DNA of 32,128 bases. It comes from Planctomycetota bacterium. GTDB taxonomy: Bacteria > Planctomycetota > Phycisphaerae > Sedimentisphaerales > Anaerohalosphaeraceae. The stretch is taken from assembly GCA_021160785.1 (NCBI GenBank), contig JAGHBX010000282.1:1-32128 (forward strand). The letters run 5' to 3'. The stretch's first letter is position 1, and each line of letters begins with the position of its first letter. The notes below the pieces were generated by a model. It searched no databases. It was not told where the DNA came from and was given only the letters and a program-made list of their open reading frames with translations. Shown in pieces: positions 14,878 through 25,300 of this stretch. Made by a program: the position numbers and the translations under genes.

Positions 14878-17800
14878 TTATTTCAGCAACATTTTACGCA
14901 GAACGGCCATCAATGTTTGCGGCTGGAAGTAGTTTTTGTCTAATCGCAGATGAACCGTCCTTTTATCGGGAATACGCACAATCCCGGGCGCCCGTGCGAA
15001 TAAATCGGCCGCGGGTGCAGAATCGGAGAAAGCGAAAACCACATCCGGTTTCGAGACGATTATACTCTTTATCATCCAGCGTCCCGCCAGGACCTTCAAT
15101 TCACTGAGGTCCAGCAGGCGGGCGACCTGGCTGGGTACGGGTCCGAACAGGTCAGTCAGTTCCTCGGACAATCTTTTCAGGTCGCCGGCGTCTTTGGCTA
15201 AGGCAATCCTCCGGTAAACATCCATCCGCTGGCGGTCGGAGGGGATATAGCTTTTGGGAATGTACGTTGAAAAGCCAAGGTCAACCAGCGCGCCTGCCGG
15301 TTCTTCGACGGGTTCGTTTTTCAAACGGCTGACCGCCTCGCCAAGAAGGCGGCAGTAGAGTTCATAGCCGACGGTGTTAATGTGTCCTGATTGCTCGGAA
15401 CCTAAGATATTGCCCGCACCGCGAATCTCAAGGTCGCGAAGTGCGATGCGAAAGCCCGCGCCCAACTGCGAGTACTCCTCGATCGCCTTCAATCGCCTGG
15501 CGGCGAGCGGTGTGATAGAACGTGTGGCGGGCAGCAGCATGTAGGCGTAGGCGCGGTGCTTGTATCGGCCGACCCTGCCGCGGAGTTGATGCAGTTGAGC
15601 CAGGCCGAATCGATCGGCGTCGCAGATGATCATCGTATTGGCGTTGGGAATATCCAGACCCGACTCGATGATCGTCGAACAGACAAGCACATCCGTCTTT
15701 CCCGTCACGAAGCGAATCATCGCGTTTTCCAGATCGTGTTTGGCCATCTGTCCGTGCGCGATATCGATCCTGACCTTCTCATCATCCAGTATCTTCCGCA
15801 CATCGTCGGCTGCACGCTCTATCGTCTGCACGCGATTGTGCAGGAAGAACACCTGCCCGTCGCGATTTAACTCATGCAGGATCGCCTTGCGTATCAAATC
15901 GTGTTCGCCTCGACACACCTTGGTCACAATCGCCCGCCGATCCAGCGGCGGCGTCCCAAGCGAACTGATGTCCCGCAGCCCCAGCAGCGACAGGTGAAGT
16001 GTTCGCGGAATGGGCGTCGCCGTCATGGTCAGTACATCGACGTTGACCTTGAGCTTTTTGAGCCGCTCCTTGTGCTCCACGCCAAATCGCTGCTCCTCGT
16101 CAATGATCAATAGCCCAAGGTCCTTGAAGCCCACATCGCTGCTTAACAGCCGGTGGGTTCCGATGAGAATGTCCACGTTGCCGCGCCGGGCGGCGGAGGT
16201 GATCTCCTTTGCCGTCTTTGCGGTGACGAACCGATTGATCACCTCGATTACCACCGGGAAATCCGCAAAGCGTTCGGCAAAGGTTCGTCCGTGCTGTACA
16301 CAGAGCACGGTGGTGGGCACAAGTATCGCCACCTGCTTGCCCGCAACGACAGCCTTAAACGCCGCCCGCATGGCAAGTTCGGTCTTGCCGTAGCCCACAT
16401 CGCCGCACAGCAGGCGGTCCATCGGCACGGTTCTCTTCATATCGTCCTTGATCTGACCGCATACGGTGATCTGGTCAGGTGTTTCCTGGTAGAGAAAAGA
16501 CTCCTCGAACTCCTTCTGCCACGTCGAATCGTCGCCGAAGGCGTACCCCCCTAATTTCTTGCGGCTGGCCTGGGTCTCCAGGAGTTGGGCGGCTAATTCC
16601 TGAACACCTTTTGCGACTTTTTCTTTCTGTTGCCGCCACCTCTTTGTTCCGATCCTGCTGAGGGTGGGGCGTTTGGGCGCCGAGCCGATAAATTTCTGCA
16701 CGAGGCCGATACTGCCGACGGGCACATGGATGAGAATCTTGTCGGCATATTCGATGGTCAGGTATTCGCTGACGCTGTCGTTTTTCTCCATCGTCCGTAT
16801 GCCTTTGAACTTGCCGATGCCGTAACTGATATGGACGACGTAATCGTTCTTCTGCAGATCCAGCAGGCTCTCCACCGGCGAGACGCTGCGTATCGCGCGG
16901 ATCCGGCGGCGGACCGCGTACTGGCCGAATATTTCGTGATGACTGATGACAATCGTATTGAGTGAATTGACTATGAAGCCCTGATGAATGAATCCCACGG
17001 GCAGATGAAAATTATCCGGCGGACTGCCGTGAGTTTCGCGAATGATTTCCGTAACACGGTTAACCTCGGCGCTGTTTTCACAATATAGCATTACCTCCTT
17101 GTGTTCGGTCTGCTCAAGCATTTCTTCGATGACCGCCTTGCTGGACTTCCACATGGAACCGGCCTTATGCTCGTAGTGCTGGGCGCTGCTTACATCGAGG
17201 TGCAGCGTCTCCGGCGAAGAGGCATCGGCAAAACGGCTGATCTCGAGCAGCACAAACCTCTGCAGCGCCTTGTAGATCGCACTGAACGGATAAAGCCCTC
17301 TCGCATCGTCCACCCGGTCAAGGAATACGCTTGAGACTTCGGCGACCTCAATCGGCTCGTCGAGAATAATGACGGTGTCGGCAGGCAGGAGATTGATAAA
17401 AAGCTCCGTCTGTTCGAGCCGTTCGCAGCCTCCGGGCATGATGACATTTAAGCTGTCAATCTGCTCGCTGGATCGCTGCGTATCCAGATTTATCCGCCGA
17501 ATACTCTCGATGGTATCGCCGAAGAATTCCACGCGAACGGCTCCAGTATCTCGTACGGCCGTCTGGCCTAAGGTGCGGCCGGTCTCTGTGGTCACGGGAG
17601 CAAAGATATCGACGATCCCGCCGCGCTGGGCGAACTGGCCGGGCATATCCACACGCTCAACGCGTTCGAATCCCGCATCGAAGAGCCACTCAACGACAAG
17701 CGCCGGCTCGATCGTCTCGTTGACAGCTAATTTGAGTCCGCCCTCTTCGAGCACCTGCACACTCGGCACGGGCTGGTTGATCGCCTGGATGGATGTGGAG

Positions 17801-18156
17801 ATAACAAGATCGCCCAAATCGCCCGGCGACCCGCGACCGAGCCCCACGGCGACCCTCAATCGCTGGGCGGCGATTTCGTCGGTCGCGTCGCTGAACTTGT
17901 CCTGCCCTTCCCAGACCGGAAAGCTTTCGGGCGTGCGGCCGAGGAAAACCACAAGGTCGTCGGCGACATTGTCGGCGTCGTCGATGTGGGCACTGACGTA
18001 GAGAATCGGCCTTTTCAGCTCGCGACTAAGGTGAGCCGCCAGGATCGGCGCAAAGGACCCCCACGTCCCGTCTACTTTTACCGGCCCTGCGCCGCCGGCG
18101 GTTTCTTTCAGACGCGACACGATCTGTCGAACAACTTTGTCGTTACCAAGGTCCAC
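14878..18156 (-). CDS. mfd: transcription-repair coupling factor Mfd
   Basis: Mfd removes RNA polymerase stalled at DNA lesions and recruits UvrA. The 1092-residue protein has the expected order: a UvrB-like N-terminal module, the RNA-polymerase-interacting domain (around YVVHISYGIGKFKGI), a superfamily-2 translocase with Walker A GDVGYGKT (K591), Walker B DEEQ (686-689), TATPIPRTLHLSL, and the RGRVGR motif, then the TRCF C-terminal domain. It is slightly shorter than the E. coli protein (1148). The start is a GTG at 18156 just 10 bases after a palindromic repeat (18166-18186), with no convincing ribosome site; an alternative start nearby was not found. It follows ileS by 43 bases and is probably co-transcribed. 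Confidence 0.96.
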   Translation of the reverse strand: MDLGNDKVVRQIVSRLKETAGGAGPVKVDGTWGSFAPILAAHLSRELKRPILYVSAHIDDADNVADDLVVFLGRTPESFPVWEGQDKFSDATDEIAAQRLRVAVGLGRGSPGDLGDLVISTSIQAINQPVPSVQVLEEGGLKLAVNETIEPALVVEWLFDAGFERVERVDMPGQFAQRGGIVDIFAPVTTETGRTLGQTAVRDTGAVRVEFFGDTIESIRRINLDTQRSSEQIDSLNVIMPGGCERLEQTELFINLLPADTVIILDEPIEVAEVSSVFLDRVDDARGLYPFSAIYKALQRFVLLEISRFADASSPETLHLDVSSAQHYEHKAGSMWKSSKAVIEEMLEQTEHKEVMLYCENSAEVNRVTEIIRETHGSPPDNFHLPVGFIHQGFIVNSLNTIVISHHEIFGQYAVRRRIRAIRSVSPVESLLDLQKNDYVVHISYGIGKFKGIRTMEKNDSVSEYLTIEYADKILIHVPVGSIGLVQKFIGSAPKRPTLSRIGTKRWRQQKEKVAKGVQELAAQLLETQASRKKLGGYAFGDDSTWQKEFEESFLYQETPDQITVCGQIKDDMKRTVPMDRLLCGDVGYGKTELAMRAAFKAVVAGKQVAILVPTTVLCVQHGRTFAERFADFPVVIEVINRFVTAKTAKEITSAARRGNVDILIGTHRLLSSDVGFKDLGLLIIDEEQRFGVEHKERLKKLKVNVDVLTMTATPIPRTLHLSLLGLRDISSLGTPPLDRRAIVTKVCRGEHDLIRKAILHELNRDGQVFFLHNRVQTIERAADDVRKILDDEKVRIDIAHGQMAKHDLENAMIRFVTGKTDVLVCSTIIESGLDIPNANTMIICDADRFGLAQLHQLRGRVGRYKHRAYAYMLLPATRSITPLAARRLKAIEEYSQLGAGFRIALRDLEIRGAGNILGSEQSGHINTVGYELYCRLLGEAVSRLKNEPVEEPAGALVDLGFSTYIPKSYIPSDRQRMDVYRRIALAKDAGDLKRLSEELTDLFGPVPSQVARLLDLSELKVLAGRWMIKSIIVSKPDVVFAFSDSAPAADLFARAPGIVRIPDKRTVHLRLDKNYFQPQTLMAVLRKMLLK

Positions 18157-18165
18157 TATCAGTTA

Positions 18166-18186
18166 TAGGGCGGGGCTTGCCCCACC
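18166..18186 (-). repeat. dispersed GTAGGG palindrome, copy in the ileS-mfd gap
   Basis: Arms GGCGGGGC (18169-18176) and GCCCCACC (18179-18186) around TT. One position is a C-A mismatch in the plus-strand reading but a G-U pair in the RNA of the minus strand, which is the strand actually transcribed here. It fills half of the 43-base gap between ileS and mfd. Confidence 0.8.
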
Positions 18187-18199
18187 GCTATCGTCTGGA

Positions 18200-21052
18200 T
18201 TAGAGGGCGTTTACCACCTCAAAGCAGCGTTGGCAAAGGTCCTCATATTCGGCATTGTCGCCCACACTGGCGAAATAATTCCAGCATCGTTGACATTTGG
18301 AGTTATCGCTCTTTCGGGCCGTAACGCTCGAGGCCTGGCCTTTTCGGATTGTTACGTTGCTGACAATACAAAGTGCGGCAAAGGCATCGATTCCGAAGTC
18401 ATTGATCGTCGAAATCAGCTCGTCGTCATCCGAGACAATGCTAACCTGCGCCTCTTGGTTGCTGGCGATCTGCTGGGACTGCCTCAAACCCTCCAACACA
18501 CGCAGGACCTCGTCGCGAAGCGCCATGATCCTGTCCCATTTTGCCTGCTCGCTCCGCCAGTCAATGGACTCGTCGGCTGCCGGCATGAGCGCCATATGCA
18601 CACTTTCAACGTCCTGGGATTTGTGCTTCATCGCCGCCCACGCCTCTTCCGCCGTATGCGCCAGAATCGGCGCCAGCAGCCGGACCATCGCGTCAAGAAT
18701 CGACTGCATCGCGGTCTGGCAGCTTCGGCGCGAGTGGCTGTCTTTAGCGTCGCAGTAGAGCCGGTCCTTGAGGACGTCCATGTAGATACTGCTCATCTCG
18801 ACGGTGCAGAAATTGTAGATCAGCGAAAAGGCGCGGTGAAACGCAAAGGCGTCATACGCCTCGATCACGCGGGTAATGAGCTTTTGGCACTGCTCCATCG
18901 CCCACCTGTCGATCGCCGGCATGTCCGCATAGGCGACGACCATCGAAGGCTCGAAATCATCGAGATTGCCCATCAGATATCGGAGCGTATTGCGGATCTT
19001 GCGATAGGCGTCCTGCAGCCGGCCGATCAGTTCGTCGCTGCATCGGACGTCTTCCTGATAATTCACACTCGCTACCCACAGGCGAAGGATGTCGGCGCCG
19101 TATTTTTCGATTTCCTCCATGGCATTGACGTAGTTGCCCAGGGACTTGGATTGCTTCATCCCCTTTTCGTCAACGGTAAAACCATGCGTCAGCACAGCCT
19201 TGAAGGGGGCTTTCTGAATCGCACCGAGGGCCGGCAGCAGCGACAACTGGAACCAGCCCCTGTGCTGATCGGAACCTTCCAGGTACATATCGACCGGCAC
19301 GTCCCAGCCGGCCTTTGCCGCCACGCTGTGCCAACTGCAACCGGACTCGAACCACACATCGAAGATATTCTCCTCCTTGTCCAGATCGTCCCACGAAAAA
19401 CCTTCCGGCAGGGCAAAGTCGTCGCCCAATATCTCTTTCGGCGAATCGGTAAACCAACTGTCAGAACCCTTCTGTCCGATATGCTTGGCAACCGCCAGGA
19501 CCGATTCGGCGGTCAGCAGGCTCATCCCCTGAGAGTTCGTAAACGCCGGAATGGGCAGACCCCACACCCGCTGGCGACTGATACACCAGTCGGGCCGTGA
19601 TTCCAGCATTCCCCGAATTCGCTTTTCGCCCCAGGATGGAATCCACTTGACGCCGCCGATCTGATCCAGAGCCAGATTGCGAAGACTCTTGCCGGCGGAG
19701 GGAATCTCTCTGTCGACGCCGACAAACCACTGCTCGGTGGCGCGGAAGATTACCGGCATCTTGCTTCGCCAGCAGTGCGGGTAGCTGTGCAGCATCTTCT
19801 CTTCACTGACAAGGAGCCCGATGCTTCGCAGGTGGTCATTGACCTGCGGATCGACTTCCAACACGTTCTTGCCGACGAGCCAGTCGGGGACGGTATCGTC
19901 GTAACAGCCGTCGTCTTTGACAGGCGAATAAACCGCCAGGCCGTTTCGTTGACCGGTCACATAGTCGTCGGCGCCATGTCCGGGCGCCGTATGCACCAGA
20001 CCCGTGCCGTCCTCGGTCGTTACGTATTCAGCCAAGACGACCATGTAAGCATCTTTGTCAGTTGGATTCTTCTCGACAAACGGATGTACATAACGCAATC
20101 CCTCGAGTTCTTGCCCTTCGACAACATGGTTTGGGTCAATATGGCCCAAGTCTGGCTGCCAATTGGCAACTCCTATTACATGCTGCACCCGTTCTACGGC
20201 AACAATTATTGCAGACTTTCGCCCATTCCATTCTCGATGATAAGCAGCATATTCCAATCTTGGATGGACCGCAATTGCAAGATTCGCCGCCAGCGTCCAG
20301 GGGGTAGTAGTCCAGATCATGAAATATGCTTCTTCTTCATCATCCTTCATTAGGCCAAGTTCTCTCAGTTTGGCATGTGATTCTTTCTCAGCCTGGAAAT
20401 TGACGTAAATGCTGGAACTGGTGATGTCCTTGTATTCGAGTTCGGCGTCGGCAAGGGCGGTCTCACAGCCGATAGACCAGTGGATGGGCTTCAACTGCTT
20501 GAAGACTAATCCGTTGCCCACCAACTCGGCGAATATCTCCAGGATGCCTTTTTCGTATTGGGGCTTGAGCGTCAGGTACGGGTTCTTGAAATCACCGAAC
20601 ACAGCTAACGACTCAAACTGCTTTGTCTGGAGTTTGACGTATTTGCTCGCGTACTTCTTGCAGAGCTTGCGTATCTGGAGCTTGTCCATATCATGGGCCT
20701 TGTCGCCCAATTCGGCCATGACCTTGACCTCAATGGGCAGGCCGTGACAGTCCCAGCCGGGAACGTATGGCGAGCGAAACCCCTTCATAGTCTTGTACTT
20801 GACGACGAGGTCCTTGAGCACCTTATTAATGACATGCCCCATGTGAATATCGCCGTTGGCGTATGGCGGGCCGTCGTGAAGAATGTAAGCGGGCGCACCT
20901 TCCCTGGCTTCGAGTATCCGGCTGTAGATGTCGGCTTTAGCCCAGGCCTTTCGCTGCTGCGGCTCACGCTGGACAAGATTAGCCTTCATCGAGAAACTCG
21001 TCTTCGGGAGGTTCAGAGTATCGCGATAACCTTTCTTCTTCGTTTCAGACAT
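18200..21052 (-). CDS. ileS: isoleucyl-tRNA synthetase
   Basis: The 950-residue class I synthetase charges tRNA-Ile. It carries the HIGH-type motif HMGH at 70-73 within PPYANGDIHMGH, the KMSKS-type loop KQSKS at 633-637, an editing (CP1) insert with WTTTPWTLAANLAIAV, and a C-terminal Cys4 zinc knuckle (CQRCWNYFASVGD followed by LCQRCF). This is the bacterial (IleS1-like, zinc-tailed) architecture. The frame is open from a TTG at 21055, but the ATG at 21052 with AAGGAA upstream is the better start. A near-consensus promoter lies at 21091-21119 and its leader of under 40 bases leaves no room for a T-box. First gene of the minus-strand housekeeping block. Confidence 0.97.
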   Translation of the reverse strand: MSETKKKGYRDTLNLPKTSFSMKANLVQREPQQRKAWAKADIYSRILEAREGAPAYILHDGPPYANGDIHMGHVINKVLKDLVVKYKTMKGFRSPYVPGWDCHGLPIEVKVMAELGDKAHDMDKLQIRKLCKKYASKYVKLQTKQFESLAVFGDFKNPYLTLKPQYEKGILEIFAELVGNGLVFKQLKPIHWSIGCETALADAELEYKDITSSSIYVNFQAEKESHAKLRELGLMKDDEEEAYFMIWTTTPWTLAANLAIAVHPRLEYAAYHREWNGRKSAIIVAVERVQHVIGVANWQPDLGHIDPNHVVEGQELEGLRYVHPFVEKNPTDKDAYMVVLAEYVTTEDGTGLVHTAPGHGADDYVTGQRNGLAVYSPVKDDGCYDDTVPDWLVGKNVLEVDPQVNDHLRSIGLLVSEEKMLHSYPHCWRSKMPVIFRATEQWFVGVDREIPSAGKSLRNLALDQIGGVKWIPSWGEKRIRGMLESRPDWCISRQRVWGLPIPAFTNSQGMSLLTAESVLAVAKHIGQKGSDSWFTDSPKEILGDDFALPEGFSWDDLDKEENIFDVWFESGCSWHSVAAKAGWDVPVDMYLEGSDQHRGWFQLSLLPALGAIQKAPFKAVLTHGFTVDEKGMKQSKSLGNYVNAMEEIEKYGADILRLWVASVNYQEDVRCSDELIGRLQDAYRKIRNTLRYLMGNLDDFEPSMVVAYADMPAIDRWAMEQCQKLITRVIEAYDAFAFHRAFSLIYNFCTVEMSSIYMDVLKDRLYCDAKDSHSRRSCQTAMQSILDAMVRLLAPILAHTAEEAWAAMKHKSQDVESVHMALMPAADESIDWRSEQAKWDRIMALRDEVLRVLEGLRQSQQIASNQEAQVSIVSDDDELISTINDFGIDAFAALCIVSNVTIRKGQASSVTARKSDNSKCQRCWNYFASVGDNAEYEDLCQRCFEVVNAL

Positions 21053-21090
21053 CAAAAGTTCCTTAAGTTCCGATAATAAGCGAATTCCGT

Positions 21091-21119
21091 ATAATAAGGA
21101 GCCGCCGCCACACTGTCAA
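21091..21119 (-). promoter_or_regulatory. strong sigma-70-type promoter of ileS
   Basis: On the minus strand TTGACA (21114-21119), a 17-base spacer and TATTAT (21091-21096), ending 38 bases before the ileS ATG. This is the closest match to the consensus in the window. Confidence 0.65.
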
Positions 21120-21199
21120 GCCCCGCGAATATCCGCCCGATTCATCATTCGACAGGGCTTTGCGGATTGCATACAAATCGGCACGTATCAACGCCGGAC

Positions 21200-21229
21200 T
21201 TGACTGATTAAGCCGTCACATGCTATATT
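21200..21229 (+). promoter_or_regulatory. candidate promoter of the methyltransferase-beta-galactosidase operon
   Basis: TTGACT (21200-21205) and TATATT (21224-21229) are 18 bases apart; a shifted TATTAT at 21226-21231 is an alternative -10 box. The start codon at 21266 follows about 35 bases later. Confidence 0.5.
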
Positions 21230-21265
21230 ATCGTCAGATTTCATCGTTCATTCAGGAGAATCAGT

Positions 21266-22339
21266 ATGCAATTTAAGCCGCAGTTTCTTGCAACGGCGAT
21301 CGGCTCGATGCCTTTTACCGATCCCGAGTACGCTGTCGATTTGTCCCTGTCGACGCTGGGCGCCGCCCCGATCTGGCCGCAACTGCCCAAGAGGGGCTTT
21401 TGCGAGCAATTTCTGCCGCAGTATTGCCAGGGTATGCCCCGCCTGGTGATCGACGAGGAGCAAAAGCGTATCTGGTTTGATACGTCCGGCGATTATTCCG
21501 AGCCGTTGGCGGAGTTCTATGAGACGTATCTGGCGGCGATGGATCCGGAGGCGCCGACTGCGGATTGCTCGGCGATGGCGATATCGCCGGAACATTCGGC
21601 GGGTATTTATGCATTCGAAAAACGACTTGCCGACAAGCAGCTTAAATTTCCGTTTATCAAGGTCCACACGTCAGGCCCGTGCACGTTTGCACTGACGGTC
21701 GTCAATGAGAACAAGCAGTCGATCTACTACAACAACGATTTTCGTGATATGGTCGTAAAGGCCCTTGCCATGAAGTGTCGCTGGCAGATACAAAAATTCC
21801 GGCCCTTTGCCGAGCGTATCATCTGCTTCATCGACGAGCCGATACTGTCCGCCTACGGCAGCAGCACGTATGTGGGTGTGTTGCGCGAAGATGTCGTCGC
21901 CATTCTCACCGAAGTGATCGAAGCGATCCACGCCGAAGGCGCTTTGGCGGGCGTGCACTGCTGCGGCAATACCGAATGGTCGATCCTCATCGATGCCGGC
22001 GCAGACATCGTCAACTTTGACGCTTACGAGTTCGGACATACGATCGCCATGTACCCGACCGAGGTTAAAGCCCATCTGGATCGCGGCGGCGTCCTGGCAT
22101 GGGGTGTCGTGCCCACATCCGATGCAATACGCGATAAGTCTGTCGAAAGCCTCGCCGAGCACCTCGAAAAGATGATGGACAACCTCGCCGCCAAAGGCAT
22201 CGACAAACAGCTCATCGTCGAGCAGGCAATCATAACACCCGCCTGCGGCACGGGCAGCATGGACACAAGCGACGCCGAAAAAGTTTTCGAGAGGACAGCA
22301 GCACTATCCATAGCAATGAAACAAAAATACGGCTTCTAA
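21266..22339 (+). CDS. MetE/UroD-superfamily zinc methyltransferase-like protein
   Basis: The 357-residue protein is a single TIM barrel of the cobalamin-independent methionine synthase/uroporphyrinogen decarboxylase superfamily. ATAIGSMPFTDP at the start is typical of stand-alone MetE C-terminal-domain proteins. A likely zinc site is visible: H231 and C233 in VHCCGNTEW and C327 in TPACGTGS, matching the H-x-C...C zinc ligands of thiol methyltransferases. FIDEPILS and VNFDAYEF fit the barrel. It probably moves a methyl group to or from a thiol or corrinoid partner; the true substrate is unknown. AGGAG precedes the ATG. It sits 27 bases before the beta-galactosidase gene, an unusual neighbour. 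Confidence 0.75.
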   Translation: MQFKPQFLATAIGSMPFTDPEYAVDLSLSTLGAAPIWPQLPKRGFCEQFLPQYCQGMPRLVIDEEQKRIWFDTSGDYSEPLAEFYETYLAAMDPEAPTADCSAMAISPEHSAGIYAFEKRLADKQLKFPFIKVHTSGPCTFALTVVNENKQSIYYNNDFRDMVVKALAMKCRWQIQKFRPFAERIICFIDEPILSAYGSSTYVGVLREDVVAILTEVIEAIHAEGALAGVHCCGNTEWSILIDAGADIVNFDAYEFGHTIAMYPTEVKAHLDRGGVLAWGVVPTSDAIRDKSVESLAEHLEKMMDNLAAKGIDKQLIVEQAIITPACGTGSMDTSDAEKVFERTAALSIAMKQKYGF

Positions 22340-22366
22340 TTTTTTTTTAAGAAAGGCGGACTGAAC

Positions 22367-25300
22367 ATGAAAAAAATAATTTTGATTTTAACCGTAACGA
22401 TTGCAACAACCGTTTTTGCCGCAGAGACACCCGACTGGGAAAACCCGGTAATGATCGGCATGAACAAGGAACCCGCACATACGACTCTGATGCCTTACGC
22501 AACGATAGATACCGCGTTGAAATGCGACAGAGAAGCATCGCAGTTTTACAAGTCGCTCAACGGCCAATGGAAGTTCAACTGGGTAGACCGCCCCGCCAAA
22601 CGCCCCGTCGATTTCTACAAACCCGCCTACAACGACCGCCGGTGGAAAACCATCCCCGTCCCTTCCAACTGGCAGTTGCACGGTTACGGCATACCGATCT
22701 ATGTAAACGTCCGCTATCCTTTCAAATCGAACCCGCCATACATCCCGCACGACAACAACCCGGTCGGTTCCTACCGCCACACTTTCTCGGTTCCCAATGA
22801 CTGGGACGGCCGCGAAGTCTTCATCCATTTCGACGGCGTGGAGTCGGCGTTCTACATCTGGGTAAACGGCCAAAAAGTCGGCTACAGCCAGGGCAGCCGA
22901 ACCCCGGCAGAATTCAATCTTACAAAATATCTAAAACCCGGCAATAACCTCCTCGCAGTAGAAGTCTACCGCTGGTCCGACGGCTCATATCTCGAAGATC
23001 AGGACTTCTGGCGTTTGAGCGGAATCTTCCGAAACGTCTACCTCTTCTCAACACCGCAATTGCATATACGCGACTTTGAGATTATTGGCGATCTCGACAA
23101 AAACTATCAACACGGCCTGCTCAAAGCCAAATGCAGGATCAAAAACTATGGTGCTTCCGACATCGAATCGGCTCCGCTTGAAATGACCCTCTATGACAAG
23201 AACAAGAGTGTCGCTTCCATATCCATCGAACCATCGAGCGGAAAGGGGATTATCGGCGCCGGCAAAGAGAAAGAAATCGAGCTTTCCATAGCTGTCAGAA
23301 AACCTCGAAAATGGTCTGCCGAGGATCCTTATCTTTATACGACGGTCCTGAAGCTGAAAGACCCGTCCGGAAAAACGGTGGAGGTGCTTTCCGGTCGAAC
23401 CGGTTTTCGCAAGATTGAGATTAAGGACAGTCAGGTCTGGCTAAATGGCGAGCCGGTGCTGTTTAAGGGGGTCAACCGGCATGAGCATGATCCGGACACG
23501 GGGCACTTTCTGTCGGTCGAATCGATGATCAAAGATATTATGCTGATGAAGCGGTTTAATATCAATACGGTTCGGACGTGTCATTATCCGGATGACCCGG
23601 TGTGGTACGATTTGTGCGACCAGTACGGCTTGTACCTGATCGACGAGGCGAATATCGAGTCGCACGGGATGGGGTACAACCTCAATCGTACGTTGGGCAA
23701 CAAGCCGATCTGGCAGCGGGCGCATGTGGATCGCATGGAGCGGATGATCGAGCGGGACAAGAACCATCCGTCGGTCATTATCTGGTCGATGGGCAACGAG
23801 GCGGGCAGTGGGTGCAACTTCGTGGCGACGGCGAAACGGACCAGACAACTCGATCCGACCCGGCCGATTCATTATGAGCGGATGAATTCGGTGGCCGATA
23901 TCGACAGCACGATGTATCCGCATGTCAACTGGCTGATCAGCCGGGGCAAAAACGATAACGGCAAGCCGTTTCTTATGTGCGAGTATGCCCATGCGATGGG
24001 TAATGCCGTCGGCAATCTACGCGAATACTGGGAAGCCATCGAGGCGTATAAACCGCTGATAGGCGGATGCGTCTGGGATTGGGTCGATCAGGGGCTGCGA
24101 AAGAAAGACGATAAAGGCCGGGAGTTCTGGGCATACGGCGGCGACTACGGACCGGAGGGGACGCCTTCGGACAACAACTTCTGCATGAACGGCCTGGTCC
24201 ATCCGGATCGGCGGGTGCCTCCCAAGCTTTGGGAGGTCAAGAAGATTTATCAGTATGCGGCGTTCGAGGCAAAGGATTTGCTTGCCGGCAAGATCACGAT
24301 TCGCAACAAGTATGATTTCATCGATCTGGGGCAATTCGAATTGCGGTGGACACTCTCGGAGAATGGCGCGATTGTCCAGGGCGGTGCGATGGATTGCCCG
24401 GCAATCGGACCTAACAAAAGCAAGTCGGTGCGCATCCCGATAAGACGCCCGCCACTGCGGGCTGGTGCGGAGTATTTCCTGCGGGTGAGTCTGCATCTTA
24501 AGCATAAGACACTATGGGCCGATGCCGGACATGAGATTGCCTGGCGACAGTTCAGGATGCCGTACAATGTCGAGCCGGCAAAGGTGATGGCATTAGCCGC
24601 GATACCCGAAGTGGCGATCAAGGAGACACCTGCTGCGGTCACAATCGGCAATAACCTGTTCAGTGTCGCTTTCGACAAAAAAGCAGGAACGATAGGTTCG
24701 CTGACTTATGGCGACAAGACGATTATTGAACCGTCGGATCAGGCCCATGGCCCGCGGCTGAATGTAGAGCGCGGTTTCACCGATAACGACAAGTGGTTTT
24801 CACGCGGATTCACCGGCGCCGGACTCATGGACATTACATACGCGGTGAAGGAATTCTCGGTTGAAAAACTCGCCGCCGCCGCCGTGCGGGTAACGATTAC
24901 GAATCGGTGCATGGGTTCCAAATCGGCCGGATTTAAGCACACCTGCGATTATACGGTTTTCGGCAACGGCTGTATCGTAGTGGACAATTTTGTCGAGCCG
25001 ATCGGGGCGGTGGGCATGTTGCCGCGCCTGGGTGTGCAGATGACGCTGCCTCCGGCTTATGAGCAATTGCTGTGGTACGGTCGCGGGCCGCATGAAAACT
25101 ATGTGGATCGCAAGGACAGCGCCGATGTTGGGCTTTTCAGGAGCACGGTGACCGGGCAGTACGAACCCTATGCCAGACCCCAGGAGACGGGCAACCATGC
25201 CGATGTGCGGTGTGCGGCATTGCTGGATAAGGACGGTTTTGGATTGCTGGTTGCCGGTGATAAGACGTTTTCATTTGCGGCGCTGCATTATACGGCGCAC

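Noticed and set aside
18137..19600. Long open frame (487 codons) on the plus strand opposite ileS and the mfd start
   Set aside because: It is fully antisense to ileS, whose motifs are unmistakable; the length reflects the codon bias of the real gene.
21053..21265. Possible T-box or SAM/cobalamin riboswitch before ileS or the methyltransferase gene
   Set aside because: Both genes have promoters within 40-70 bases of their starts, so the leaders are too short, and no T-box or riboswitch core was seen.
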